From contig JAHEHJ010000058.1 of the NCBI GenBank assembly GCA_024644655.1, positions 1 to 37,483 of the forward strand: DNA of 37,483 bases, given 5' to 3'. Both the position numbers and the translations under genes were made by a program. Below, piece after piece: positions 16,529 through 23,893 of this stretch. The DNA is from Flavobacterium sp. GTDB taxonomy: Bacteria; Bacteroidota; Bacteroidia; Flavobacteriales; Flavobacteriaceae. Below the pieces are notes generated by a model. The model did not search any database. It was not told the origin of the DNA and saw nothing but the letters and a program-made list of their open reading frames with translations. Position 1 is the stretch's first letter. The number at the start of each line of letters is the position of its first letter.

Positions 16529-16556
16529 AGCCTATCATTTTGATAGGCTTTTTTAT
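16529..16556 (+). terminator. Terminator after the sigma-54 regulator
   Basis: AGCCTATC (16529-16536) and GATAGGCT (16542-16549) form an 8-bp stem followed by TTTTTT. An extra copy of CCTATCATTTT lies just before it (16512-16522) and could pair alternatively with the 3' arm. The kdp operon therefore needs its own promoter. Confidence 0.85.
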
Positions 16557-16579
16557 TGCAATATTTTTATTTGAAATGG

Positions 16580-16638
16580 TTAACTTATTGTATTATATGT
16601 TGTTAAATATTTTTTTTGTTTGTGGAACACATTTTGGC
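16580..16638 (+). promoter_or_regulatory. Candidate kdp operon promoter, imperfect sigma-54 type
   Basis: TGTGGAACACATTTTGGC (16621-16638) resembles the sigma-54 pattern TGGAACA-N4-TTGC. GG is at 16624-16625, but the -12 position 12 bases on is GG, with GC one base later, so the match is imperfect. Upstream, TTAAC (16580-16584) and GTTAA (16602-16606) form a wide dyad that could hold an activator. No exact TAnnTTTG element is present in 16557-16670, which makes an activator-dependent promoter attractive. Confidence 0.35.
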
Positions 16639-16670
16639 ATTAGCGATGAAGAACATATAAATTCATTGAT

Positions 16671-16952
16671 ATGAAAAATAAGATAAACACTATTTACAAA
16701 CAAGCTGAACGTTTTGCTGAAATTACTAACAAAGCTATTATTTCAGGAAACATTTCAAGAGCAAAAAAATTATTAGCTATTGCTGATAATCTTTTGGAAA
16801 CTGGAAGTAATGAAACTAAAAATGTAATCTCAAATGTTTATGTCTATTCCGTTTCTTCATTTATGGAATTAAGACGTTGTAGTATTTCCAATCTTTTTCC
16901 AAAAACATTGAGAGCTGAATACATCAAGCAAATTAATGCAACTTCAGTATAA
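16671..16952 (+). CDS. Small kdp-linked protein of unknown function
   Basis: 93-residue soluble protein, basic and mostly helical by composition, with no signal peptide or membrane span. The central part (ISRAKKLLAIADNLLETGSNETKNVISNVYVYSVSSFME) is a helical hairpin-like stretch reminiscent of small TPR-like repeats. I do not recognise a family with confidence. It is the first gene after the candidate kdp promoter and 23 bases ahead of the first tiny membrane ORF, so it is likely cotranscribed with kdpFABC and could modulate Kdp activity or the regulator. That is context-based inference. Confidence 0.75.
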   Translation: MKNKINTIYKQAERFAEITNKAIISGNISRAKKLLAIADNLLETGSNETKNVISNVYVYSVSSFMELRRCSISNLFPKTLRAEYIKQINATSV

Positions 16953-16975
16953 TTTTAAACTAATAAATTAACTAT

Positions 16976-17062
16976 ATGATAAGTACAATTCTTTTACTCG
17001 CATTAGGAATTTTCCTTTTTGCCATTTGTTTTAAATCAGTCGAATTTTTTGAAAAAATCTAA
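16976..17062 (+). CDS. 28-aa single-span membrane protein, KdpF-like
   Basis: Tiny ORF starting at ATG 16976 with product MISTILLLALGIFLFAIC followed by FKSVEFFEKI. It is one hydrophobic helix with a short charged C-terminus, the layout of KdpF, but its ending differs from the classical KdpF and a better KdpF candidate follows immediately. It is 23 bases after the 93-aa gene and 3 bases ahead of the next ORF. A small accessory subunit of the Kdp complex is plausible. Coding status rests on position, hydrophobic pattern and tight spacing. Confidence 0.65.
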   Translation: MISTILLLALGIFLFAICFKSVEFFEKI

Positions 17063-17065
17063 ATT

Positions 17066-17143
17066 ATGATAGCACTATTTATTGTCGCTTTAGCTGTATT
17101 TGGCTATTTGGTTTATGTGTTAATTAAACCCGAAAAATTCTAA
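17066..17143 (+). CDS. kdpF: K+-transporting ATPase subunit KdpF
   Basis: 25-residue hydrophobic peptide MIALFIVALAVFGYLVYVL followed by IKPEKF. The pattern GYLVYxLIxPExF matches KdpF, the single-span lipid-like stabiliser of the KdpABC complex (about 29 residues in E. coli). It starts 3 bases after the preceding tiny ORF and ends 1 base before the next. Location and sequence pattern together make this a good call despite the size. Confidence 0.85.
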   Translation: MIALFIVALAVFGYLVYVLIKPEKF

Positions 17144-17144
17144 A

Positions 17145-17258
17145 ATGAACAAGGCAAAATTTAAAGAAATTCTCCTCATTGTTTGTGCATGGTTACTAGC
17201 ATTTGCAATGGTTTACTTTGTTTATATAAAAGCCAAAATTTTATTAAATAACAAATAA
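17145..17258 (+). CDS. 37-aa single-span membrane protein in kdp operon
   Basis: ATG at 17145, 1 base after the kdpF stop. The product has a basic N-terminus (MNKAKFKEI), one hydrophobic helix (LLIVCAWLLAFAMVYFVYI) and a basic tail (KAKILLNNK). It ends 7 bases before kdpA. It does not resemble KdpF, and I do not recognise it. Tight packing between kdpF and kdpA argues that it is translated and probably acts with the Kdp complex. Confidence 0.65.
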   Translation: MNKAKFKEILLIVCAWLLAFAMVYFVYIKAKILLNNK

Positions 17259-17265
17259 TTTAATT

Positions 17266-18987
17266 ATGAACACTGAAATTCTTGGGGTCTTAACTGTTTT
17301 TCTATTAACCATTGTTTTAGCAATTCCAATTGGAAAATATATTGCTAAAGTGTATTTAGGAGACAAAACATTATTAGACCCAATTTTTAACCCAATTGAA
17401 CGCTTTATTTTCAAAATAAGCGGTATCAATGACAAAGAAGAAATGAATTGGAAACAACACCTAAAAGCACTTTTAAGTGTCAACATGGTTTGGTTTATTC
17501 TTTGCTTTTTTGTCTTAATCTTTCAAGGAAATTTACCATTAAACCCTGATGGAAATCCTTCAATGACTGCTGATTTAGCTTTTAATACTGCTATTTCGTT
17601 TGTTGTCAATTGTAATTTGCAACATTATTCCGGTGAAACAGGTTTGTCTTATTTAGGGCAATTAATGTTGATGTTTTTACAATTCGTTTCAGCAGGAGTT
17701 GGAATGGCAGCTGCAGCAATGGTTTTTAATGCTATGAAAGAAAGAACAACCGAACACTTAGGTAATTTCTATAATTATTTTATTAAAAGTTGTACACGTA
17801 TTTTATTGCCTTTATCAGCAATTGTTGCCGTAATATTAATTTTCAGCGGTACTCCAATGACTTTTGAAGGCAAAGATCAAATCACAACTTTGCAAGGCGA
17901 TACGGTTGATGTTTCTCGTGGTCCTGCGGCTGCATTCATCGGGATCAAACATATTGGTACTAATGGTGGTGGTTTCTTCGGAGCTAATTCAGCACATCCG
18001 TTAGAAAATCCAACTTATTTTACTGATTCTATTGAGCTTTGGGCGCAATTAATTCTTCCATTTGCAATGATTTTTGCTTTAGGATTTTATTTAAAAAAAC
18101 GTAAATTTTCTTATGTGGTTTTCGGCGTAATGACTATTGGATTTTTGCTCTTGGTCATTCCAACAATTAGTTCTGAATTAAACGGAAACCCTGCTATCAC
18201 CAAAATGGGGATTACTCAAACTACTGGGGCAATGGAAGGTAAGGAAGTTCGTTTTGGTCCAGCTATTTCAGGTTTTTGGAGTATTGCTACAACGGTAATT
18301 TCAACAGGTTCAGTTAATAGTATGCACGACAGTTCTATGGCAATGTCAGGCTCAATGCAGTTATTATCAATGATGGTCAATGCTTTTTATGGTGGTTGTG
18401 GTGTTGGATGGTTGAATTTCTATATTTTCATAATTCTTGCAGTTTTCATTTCAGGATTAATGGTTGGTCGAACACCTGAATTTTTAGGCAAGAAAATCGA
18501 AGCACGGGAAGTGAAAATAGCTGCATTTATTGCAATTCTTCATCCGTTATTAATTTTAGCAGGTACTGCTTTAGCGTCATATTTTGCAGCGAATGATACC
18601 GCTATGGGTTATTGGTTTAACGGAAATGCAACAGGTTGGCTAAACAATCCAGGTAATCATGGTTTTTCTGAAATGCTATATGAGTTTACTTCAAGTTCTG
18701 CTAATAATGGTTCAGGATTTGAAGGTTTAGGCGATAACAATCCATTTTGGAATATCACTACAGGAATAGTGTTACTATTAGGTCGATTTTTACCAATTAT
18801 TGGACCACTTGCCATTGCAGGTTTATTAGCCAGTAAAAAACACATACCAGAAAGTGCAGGAACACTAAAAACCGATACTACAATTTTTGGTATTATGGTT
18901 TTTGCAGTAATCACAATTATTGCAGCACTTTCATTCTTTCCCGCATTGGCTTTAGGACCATTAGCAGAATATTTTACATTAAAATAA
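17266..18987 (+). CDS. kdpA: K+-transporting ATPase subunit A
   Basis: 573-residue channel-like subunit that binds and translocates K+ in the KdpFABC complex of the inner membrane; related to Trk/Ktr channels. About ten membrane spans. The selectivity-filter loops are visible: VNCNLQHYSGE (first), NGGGFFGANSAHPLENP (second), ISTGSVNSMHDSSM (third) and GGCGVGWLNFY (fourth). Length is normal for KdpA. The ATG at 17266 follows the 37-aa ORF by 7 bases. kdpB follows 9 bases after the stop. Confidence 0.97.
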   Translation: MNTEILGVLTVFLLTIVLAIPIGKYIAKVYLGDKTLLDPIFNPIERFIFKISGINDKEEMNWKQHLKALLSVNMVWFILCFFVLIFQGNLPLNPDGNPSMTADLAFNTAISFVVNCNLQHYSGETGLSYLGQLMLMFLQFVSAGVGMAAAAMVFNAMKERTTEHLGNFYNYFIKSCTRILLPLSAIVAVILIFSGTPMTFEGKDQITTLQGDTVDVSRGPAAAFIGIKHIGTNGGGFFGANSAHPLENPTYFTDSIELWAQLILPFAMIFALGFYLKKRKFSYVVFGVMTIGFLLLVIPTISSELNGNPAITKMGITQTTGAMEGKEVRFGPAISGFWSIATTVISTGSVNSMHDSSMAMSGSMQLLSMMVNAFYGGCGVGWLNFYIFIILAVFISGLMVGRTPEFLGKKIEAREVKIAAFIAILHPLLILAGTALASYFAANDTAMGYWFNGNATGWLNNPGNHGFSEMLYEFTSSSANNGSGFEGLGDNNPFWNITTGIVLLLGRFLPIIGPLAIAGLLASKKHIPESAGTLKTDTTIFGIMVFAVITIIAALSFFPALALGPLAEYFTLK

Positions 18988-18996
18988 TTAAATAAA

Positions 18997-21045
18997 ATGA
19001 CTAAAAATAAATCCAATTCATTATTTGAAAGAAAGCAAGTGAAAGAAGCCTTAGTGCAATCTTTTGTAAAGCTTAATCCTAAAGTAATGTTCAAAAACCC
19101 AGTAATGTTTACTGTGGAAATTGGAACTGCCATTATGTTTATTGTGTGTATTGCCATCTTAATGGGCGCACAAAATCAAGGTAGTTTCATATATAATTTC
19201 GTGGTTTTCTTAATATTATTCCTTACACTTTTGTTTGCCAATTTTGCAGAAGCCATAGCAGAAGCCCGCGGAAAAGCACAAGCAGATAGTTTAAGAAAAA
19301 CTAGAGAAGAAACACCCGCTAAAAAGGTTTCGGAAATAGGTAAAATACATTCACATGAAATAGTTATGATTTCTTCTTCACAGCTTAAAAAAGGGGATAT
19401 GTTCTTTTGTGAAGCAGGTGATGTTATTCCAACAGATGGTGAAATCATTGAAGGTTTAGCTACAATTGATGAAAGTGCTATCACTGGCGAAAGTGCACCA
19501 GTCATTCGTGAAGCTGGTGGTGATAAAAGTTCTGTAACAGGAGGAACAAAAGTGTTAAGTGATAAAATTACCGTTTTAGTAACTACTGAACCAGGAGAAA
19601 GTTTTCTTGATAAAATGATTGCTTTAGTAGAAGGTGCAAGTCGTCAAAAAACACCTAATGAAATAGCGTTAACTATTTTATTAGCAGCTTTTACCTTAAT
19701 CTTTGTAATCGTTTGTGTAACACTAAAACCTTTTGCAGATTATGCAAAAGCACCAATTACCATTGCGGCATTTATATCACTTTTTGTGTGTTTAATACCG
19801 ACCACAATAGGGGGATTGTTATCAGCAATTGGTATAGCAGGAATGGACAGAGCTTTGCGTGCCAACGTAATTACTAAATCTGGTAAAGCGGTTGAAACAG
19901 CAGGAGATATTGATGTTTTGCTTTTAGATAAAACAGGTACAATTACAATAGGAAATAGAAAAGCTACTAATTTTTATCCAACAAGTGGCATTTCTAAAGT
20001 TGAGTTTATTCAATCAGCCGTATTAAGTTCTTTAGCAGATGATACTCCAGAAGGAAAAAGTATCGTGGAATTAGCAGGTAATGAAGTGGCTCAAAAACTT
20101 TCTATTGAAGGAGCAACTTTGATAAAATTCACTGCAGAAACGAGAACTTCGGGTGTAGTTTTAAAAGATGGAACTAATATTAGAAAAGGTGCTCAAGATG
20201 CTGCCAAAAATATTTCGGAACAAGCAGGATACAAATTTCCAGAAGATACGGCTAAACAAGTCATTGAAATTTCTTCTAATGGTGGAACTCCATTAGTAGT
20301 AATCAAAAACAGTCAAGTACAAGGTGTTATTGAATTGCAAGACATTATCAAAACCGGAATGAAAGAACGTTTTGATCGTTTGCGAAAAATGGGAGTAAAA
20401 ACCGTTATGGTTACAGGTGATAATCCACTAACAGCCAAATTCATTGCAGAAAAAGCAGGTGTAGATGATTTTATTGCAGAAGCAAAACCAGAAGACAAAA
20501 TGAATTACATTAAAGCCGAACAACAAAGCGGAAAATTAGTTGCCATGATGGGTGACGGTACCAATGATGCTCCTGCTCTTGCTCAAGCAGATGTTGGTGT
20601 AGCTATGAACAGTGGAACGCAAGCTGCCAAAGAAGCAGGAAATATGGTCGATTTAGATAATGATCCTACCAAGTTGATTGAAATAGTAGAAATAGGGAAA
20701 CAACTTTTAATGACTAGAGGAACGCTTACAACTTTCTCAATTGCAAATGATGTTGCCAAATATTTTGCTATTGTTCCGGCTCTTTTTATAGCTTCAATTC
20801 CAGCATTACAAGGATTAAATATTATGCATTTGCATAGTCCTGAAAGTGCCATTTTATCAGCCGTTATTTTCAACGCAATCATTATTCCAATATTAATTCC
20901 ATTGGCATTAAGAGGTGTGGATTACAAACCAATTGGAGCAAGTGCAATATTAAAAAGAAACCTTTTAATCTATGGTTTAGGAGGAATCATTATACCGTTT
21001 ATTGGGATTAAAATGATTGATTTAGTAGTAGCAATGTTCTTTTAA
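18997..21045 (+). CDS. kdpB: K+-transporting P-type ATPase subunit B
   Basis: 682-residue catalytic subunit, a type IA P-type ATPase that hydrolyses ATP to drive K+ uptake. The TGES motif of the actuator domain is at 163-166; its serine corresponds to the known inhibitory phosphorylation site (Ser162 in E. coli). The phosphorylation motif DKTGT has Asp311, and the hinge motifs TGDNPLTA and [16 protein letters not shown] are intact. About seven membrane spans. It is packed between kdpA and kdpC with 6-9 base gaps. Confidence 0.97.
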   Translation: MTKNKSNSLFERKQVKEALVQSFVKLNPKVMFKNPVMFTVEIGTAIMFIVCIAILMGAQNQGSFIYNFVVFLILFLTLLFANFAEAIAEARGKAQADSLRKTREETPAKKVSEIGKIHSHEIVMISSSQLKKGDMFFCEAGDVIPTDGEIIEGLATIDESAITGESAPVIREAGGDKSSVTGGTKVLSDKITVLVTTEPGESFLDKMIALVEGASRQKTPNEIALTILLAAFTLIFVIVCVTLKPFADYAKAPITIAAFISLFVCLIPTTIGGLLSAIGIAGMDRALRANVITKSGKAVETAGDIDVLLLDKTGTITIGNRKATNFYPTSGISKVEFIQSAVLSSLADDTPEGKSIVELAGNEVAQKLSIEGATLIKFTAETRTSGVVLKDGTNIRKGAQDAAKNISEQAGYKFPEDTAKQVIEISSNGGTPLVVIKNSQVQGVIELQDIIKTGMKERFDRLRKMGVKTVMVTGDNPLTAKFIAEKAGVDDFIAEAKPEDKMNYIKAEQQSGKLVAMMGDGTNDAPALAQADVGVAMNSGTQAAKEAGNMVDLDNDPTKLIEIVEIGKQLLMTRGTLTTFSIANDVAKYFAIVPALFIASIPALQGLNIMHLHSPESAILSAVIFNAIIIPILIPLALRGVDYKPIGASAILKRNLLIYGLGGIIIPFIGIKMIDLVVAMFF

Positions 21046-21051
21046 AAATTT

Positions 21052-21612
21052 ATGAAAATGAAAAAAATAATATCATTAATAACCTTTACAATATTAATAG
21101 TAATTTTGTTTGGAGCTATATATCCAGCAGTTATGTTGGGAATTGCACAATTTGCACCTAACAGCGGAAAAGGTGAAACCATTTCGGTAAATGGAAAAGT
21201 AGTTGGTTATCAAAAAATAGGTCAAAAATTTGATAAAACAAACTATTTTTGGGGGAGACCATCTGCTGTAGATTATAACGCAGCAGGAAGTGCAGGGAGC
21301 AACAAAGGACCAAGTAATGCAGATTATTTGGACCAAGTTCAAAAAAGAATAGACACATTTTTAATTGCTCATCCCTATTTGAAAAAAGCAGATATTCCTT
21401 CTGATATGGTAACAGCGTCAGGTAGCGGATTAGATCCAAATATATCACCACAAGGAGCTTTAATTCAAGTAAAAAGAGTAGCTATAGCGAGAAAATTGAC
21501 AGAAGAAAAAGTAAATGCTTTAGTAGAAAAAATGAGTAACAAACCAACAGTTATGGGAACCGAAACAGTAAATGTTTTAGAATTGAACATAGCATTAGAT
21601 AAATTGAAATAA
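21052..21612 (+). CDS. kdpC: K+-transporting ATPase subunit C
   Basis: 186-residue Kdp accessory subunit with one N-terminal membrane span (IISLITFTILIVILFGAIYPAVM) and a periplasmic domain. Conserved KdpC segments are FWGRPSAVDYNAAGSAGSN, SGSGLDPNISPQGA and the C-terminal VNVLELNIALDKL. ATG at 21058 is a possible alternative start two codons later. It lies 6 bases after kdpB and 8 bases before the barrel protein gene. Confidence 0.96.
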   Translation: MKMKKIISLITFTILIVILFGAIYPAVMLGIAQFAPNSGKGETISVNGKVVGYQKIGQKFDKTNYFWGRPSAVDYNAAGSAGSNKGPSNADYLDQVQKRIDTFLIAHPYLKKADIPSDMVTASGSGLDPNISPQGALIQVKRVAIARKLTEEKVNALVEKMSNKPTVMGTETVNVLELNIALDKLK

Positions 21613-21620
21613 TAGAATAA

Positions 21621-22697
21621 ATGAAAAAAATAATTAGTATAGCTTTTATAGCTTTCGGATTTACAATTAGTAACGCACAAGAAAAAACACCTAGTCCATT
21701 TACCTTTTCAGGTTATATTGATACTTATTACAGCTATGATTTTGGAAATCCAGATAATCATACAAGACCAGGTTTTATTTATAGTTACAATAGACATAAT
21801 GAATCAACTTTAAATTTAGGATTAATAAAAGCTAATTATACCAAAGAAAACATTAGAGGCAATTTTGCATTAATGACAGGAACTTATGCTCAATATAATT
21901 TATCAGCCGAACAAGATTTAATGAAAAATATTTATGAAGCCAATATTGGTGTAAAAGTTTCTAAAACTGCTAATCTATGGGTTGATGCAGGAATTATGCC
22001 TTCTCATATTGGTTTTGAAAGTGCTATTGGTAAAGATTGTATGAACTTAACCCGAAGTATTTTAGCTGAAAATTCACCATACTATGAAGCGGGTGTAAAA
22101 TTGGGTTATACTTCTAAATCTGAAAAATGGTATTTAGCAGCAATGTACCTTAATGGTTGGCAACGAATCCAAAAAATAGAAGGAAATCAAACACCCGCTT
22201 TTGGAACACAAGTGACTTTTAAACCTTCAGGAAAAGTTATTTTAAATTGGAGTACTTATATAGGAAACGAACAACCTGATAATAATAGAAAATGGCGTTA
22301 TTTTAATAATTTTTACGGACAATTTAAAGTTACTAATAAAACCAATTTAGTAGCAGGTTTTGATATTGGTTCTCAAGAAATAGGTGGTAATGAAAGTGGT
22401 TCTAACACTTGGTTCTCTCCTGTAATTATTGCACAATACAAACCTACTGCTAAAATACAATTGGCTGCAAGAGGAGAATATTATCAAGATGAAAAAGGAG
22501 TAATTATTGCAACAGGAACACCTAATGGTTTTAAAACATTTGGATATTCTGCCAATTTCGATTATATAGTAACTGATAATGTTATGTTTAGAATAGAAGC
22601 TCGTTTGTTAAATAGTAAAGATGAAATTTTCTTAAAAGACAACAATCCTACTGATAGTAATTTCTTTATTACTACTTCTATGGCTATTTCTTTCTAG
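21621..22697 (+). CDS. Outer-membrane beta-barrel protein (BBP2-like) in kdp operon
   Basis: 358-residue exported protein. Signal peptide MKKIISIAFIAFGFTISNAQ ends with the usual flavobacterial Ala-Gln. The mature part begins FTFSGYIDTYYSYDFGNPDN and consists of alternating aromatic/hydrophobic strands, ending in an aromatic residue (MAISF), as expected for a barrel assembled by BAM. The pattern resembles the DUF1597/BBP2 porin-like family. It sits 8 bases after kdpC, so it is very probably cotranscribed and may let K+ cross the outer membrane under K+ starvation. Substrate assignment is inferred from context. Confidence 0.85.
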   Translation: MKKIISIAFIAFGFTISNAQEKTPSPFTFSGYIDTYYSYDFGNPDNHTRPGFIYSYNRHNESTLNLGLIKANYTKENIRGNFALMTGTYAQYNLSAEQDLMKNIYEANIGVKVSKTANLWVDAGIMPSHIGFESAIGKDCMNLTRSILAENSPYYEAGVKLGYTSKSEKWYLAAMYLNGWQRIQKIEGNQTPAFGTQVTFKPSGKVILNWSTYIGNEQPDNNRKWRYFNNFYGQFKVTNKTNLVAGFDIGSQEIGGNESGSNTWFSPVIIAQYKPTAKIQLAARGEYYQDEKGVIIATGTPNGFKTFGYSANFDYIVTDNVMFRIEARLLNSKDEIFLKDNNPTDSNFFITTSMAISF

Positions 22698-22724
22698 TTA
22701 GAAATTTTTAAAATAATATTAAAT

Positions 22725-22756
22725 CCTACAAGGTTTTTTGACCTTGTAGGTTATTT
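22725..22756 (+). terminator. Hairpin after the kdp-barrel genes
   Basis: CCTACAAGG (22725-22733) and CCTTGTAGG (22742-22750) form a perfect 9-bp stem around a T-rich loop. The trailing TTATTTT is a weak U-run, so it may be a partial terminator or attenuator that lowers expression of the sensor genes behind it. It could also be a dispersed repeat. Confidence 0.55.
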
Positions 22757-22765
22757 TCGTTACTT

Positions 22766-23893
22766 ATGGATGTTGAAAAAGAAAAAAACGTAAAGCATTT
22801 TCTTGACCTAATTCAAAAATCAAGAAAAGGAAAATTCAAAGTGTATATCGGAATGAGTGCAGGTGTTGGAAAAACATTTCGCATGTTGCAAGAAGCACAT
22901 ACACTTTTGAAAAAAGGTATTGATGTTAAAATTGGCTATATAGAAACTCATAATCGAAAAGAAACACACGAGCTGCTTGATGGTCTTCCTGTTATTCCTC
23001 GTAGAACCATTTTCTATAAAGGAAAAGAATTAGAAGAAATGGATGTTCAAGCAATCATTAATCTTCGTCCAGAAATTGTGATTGTTGATGAATTGGCGCA
23101 TACAAACATTGAAGGGAGCAAAAATGAAAAACGTTGGCAAGATGTTTTAGAGATTTTAGAAGCTGGAATCAATGTTATTTCAGCTGTAAATATTCAACAT
23201 ATTGAAAGTTTGAATGAAAATGTAAAAAAAATCACCAATATTGATGTTCAAGAACGAGTTCCTGACAATGTTTTACGATTAGCTGACGAAGTAGTTAATA
23301 TTGACCTTACTTCTGATGAATTGATTACTCGATTGAAAGAAGGAAAAATTTATACAGAAGACAAAATCCAATCAGCACTAAATAATTTTTTCAAATCAGA
23401 GCAAATACTACAATTACGTGAACTTGCGTTAAAAGAAGTCGCAAGCCAAGTAGTAAGAAAAGTTGAAAATGAAGTCCCTAAAAATACTGCCTTGCGACAT
23501 GAAAAATTATTAGCTTGTATTAGTAGTAACGATAAAACCGCAAAAATTGTTATTCGTAAAACAGCACGTTTGGCAAGTTATTACAATAGCAAATGGTTTC
23601 TACTTTATGTTGAAACTCCAAAAGAAAGTAGTGATAAAATTGCATTAGATAAACAAAGGCACTTGATTAATAACTTTAAGTTAGCAACTGAGTTAGGAGC
23701 AGAAATTATCAAAGTTCAAAATCCTAAAATTACAGTTGCTATTTTAGAAGTGGTTCAACAAAAAAATATTACAACGGTTTGTATTGGAAAACCACACTTA
23801 AATTTATTTAAAGTGATTTTGTCTTCCAATATTTTTAATAAACTATTGAATAATCTTTCTTCTTCTAATATTGACCTTGTAATTCTTTCATAA
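22766..23893 (+). CDS. kdpD: Free-standing KdpD N-terminal sensor + Usp protein
   Basis: 375-residue cytoplasmic protein equal to the N-terminal half of KdpD. Residues ~20-230 are the KdpD domain with P-loop GMSAGVGKT, YIETHNRKETHELL, VIVDELAHTN and RWQDVLEILEAGINV. Residues ~248-375 are a universal-stress-protein (Usp) domain (KLLACISSNDKTAKIVIRKTARLA...VCIGKPHL). No membrane span and no kinase domain are present, so the gene ends where KdpD normally continues into its membrane domain. Its stop overlaps the next kinase start by one base (TAATG), so it likely acts as a sensor subunit for that kinase. In other bacteria this domain binds ATP, and the Usp domain can bind c-di-AMP. Confidence 0.93.
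   Translation: MDVEKEKNVKHFLDLIQKSRKGKFKVYIGMSAGVGKTFRMLQEAHTLLKKGIDVKIGYIETHNRKETHELLDGLPVIPRRTIFYKGKELEEMDVQAIINLRPEIVIVDELAHTNIEGSKNEKRWQDVLEILEAGINVISAVNIQHIESLNENVKKITNIDVQERVPDNVLRLADEVVNIDLTSDELITRLKEGKIYTEDKIQSALNNFFKSEQILQLRELALKEVASQVVRKVENEVPKNTALRHEKLLACISSNDKTAKIVIRKTARLASYYNSKWFLLYVETPKESSDKIALDKQRHLINNFKLATELGAEIIKVQNPKITVAILEVVQQKNITTVCIGKPHLNLFKVILSSNIFNKLLNNLSSSNIDLVILS

Noticed and set aside
17145..17258. The 37-codon ORF as the true kdpF
   Set aside because: It has a basic N-terminus and lacks the GYLVYxLIxPExF pattern, which the 25-codon ORF just upstream shows.
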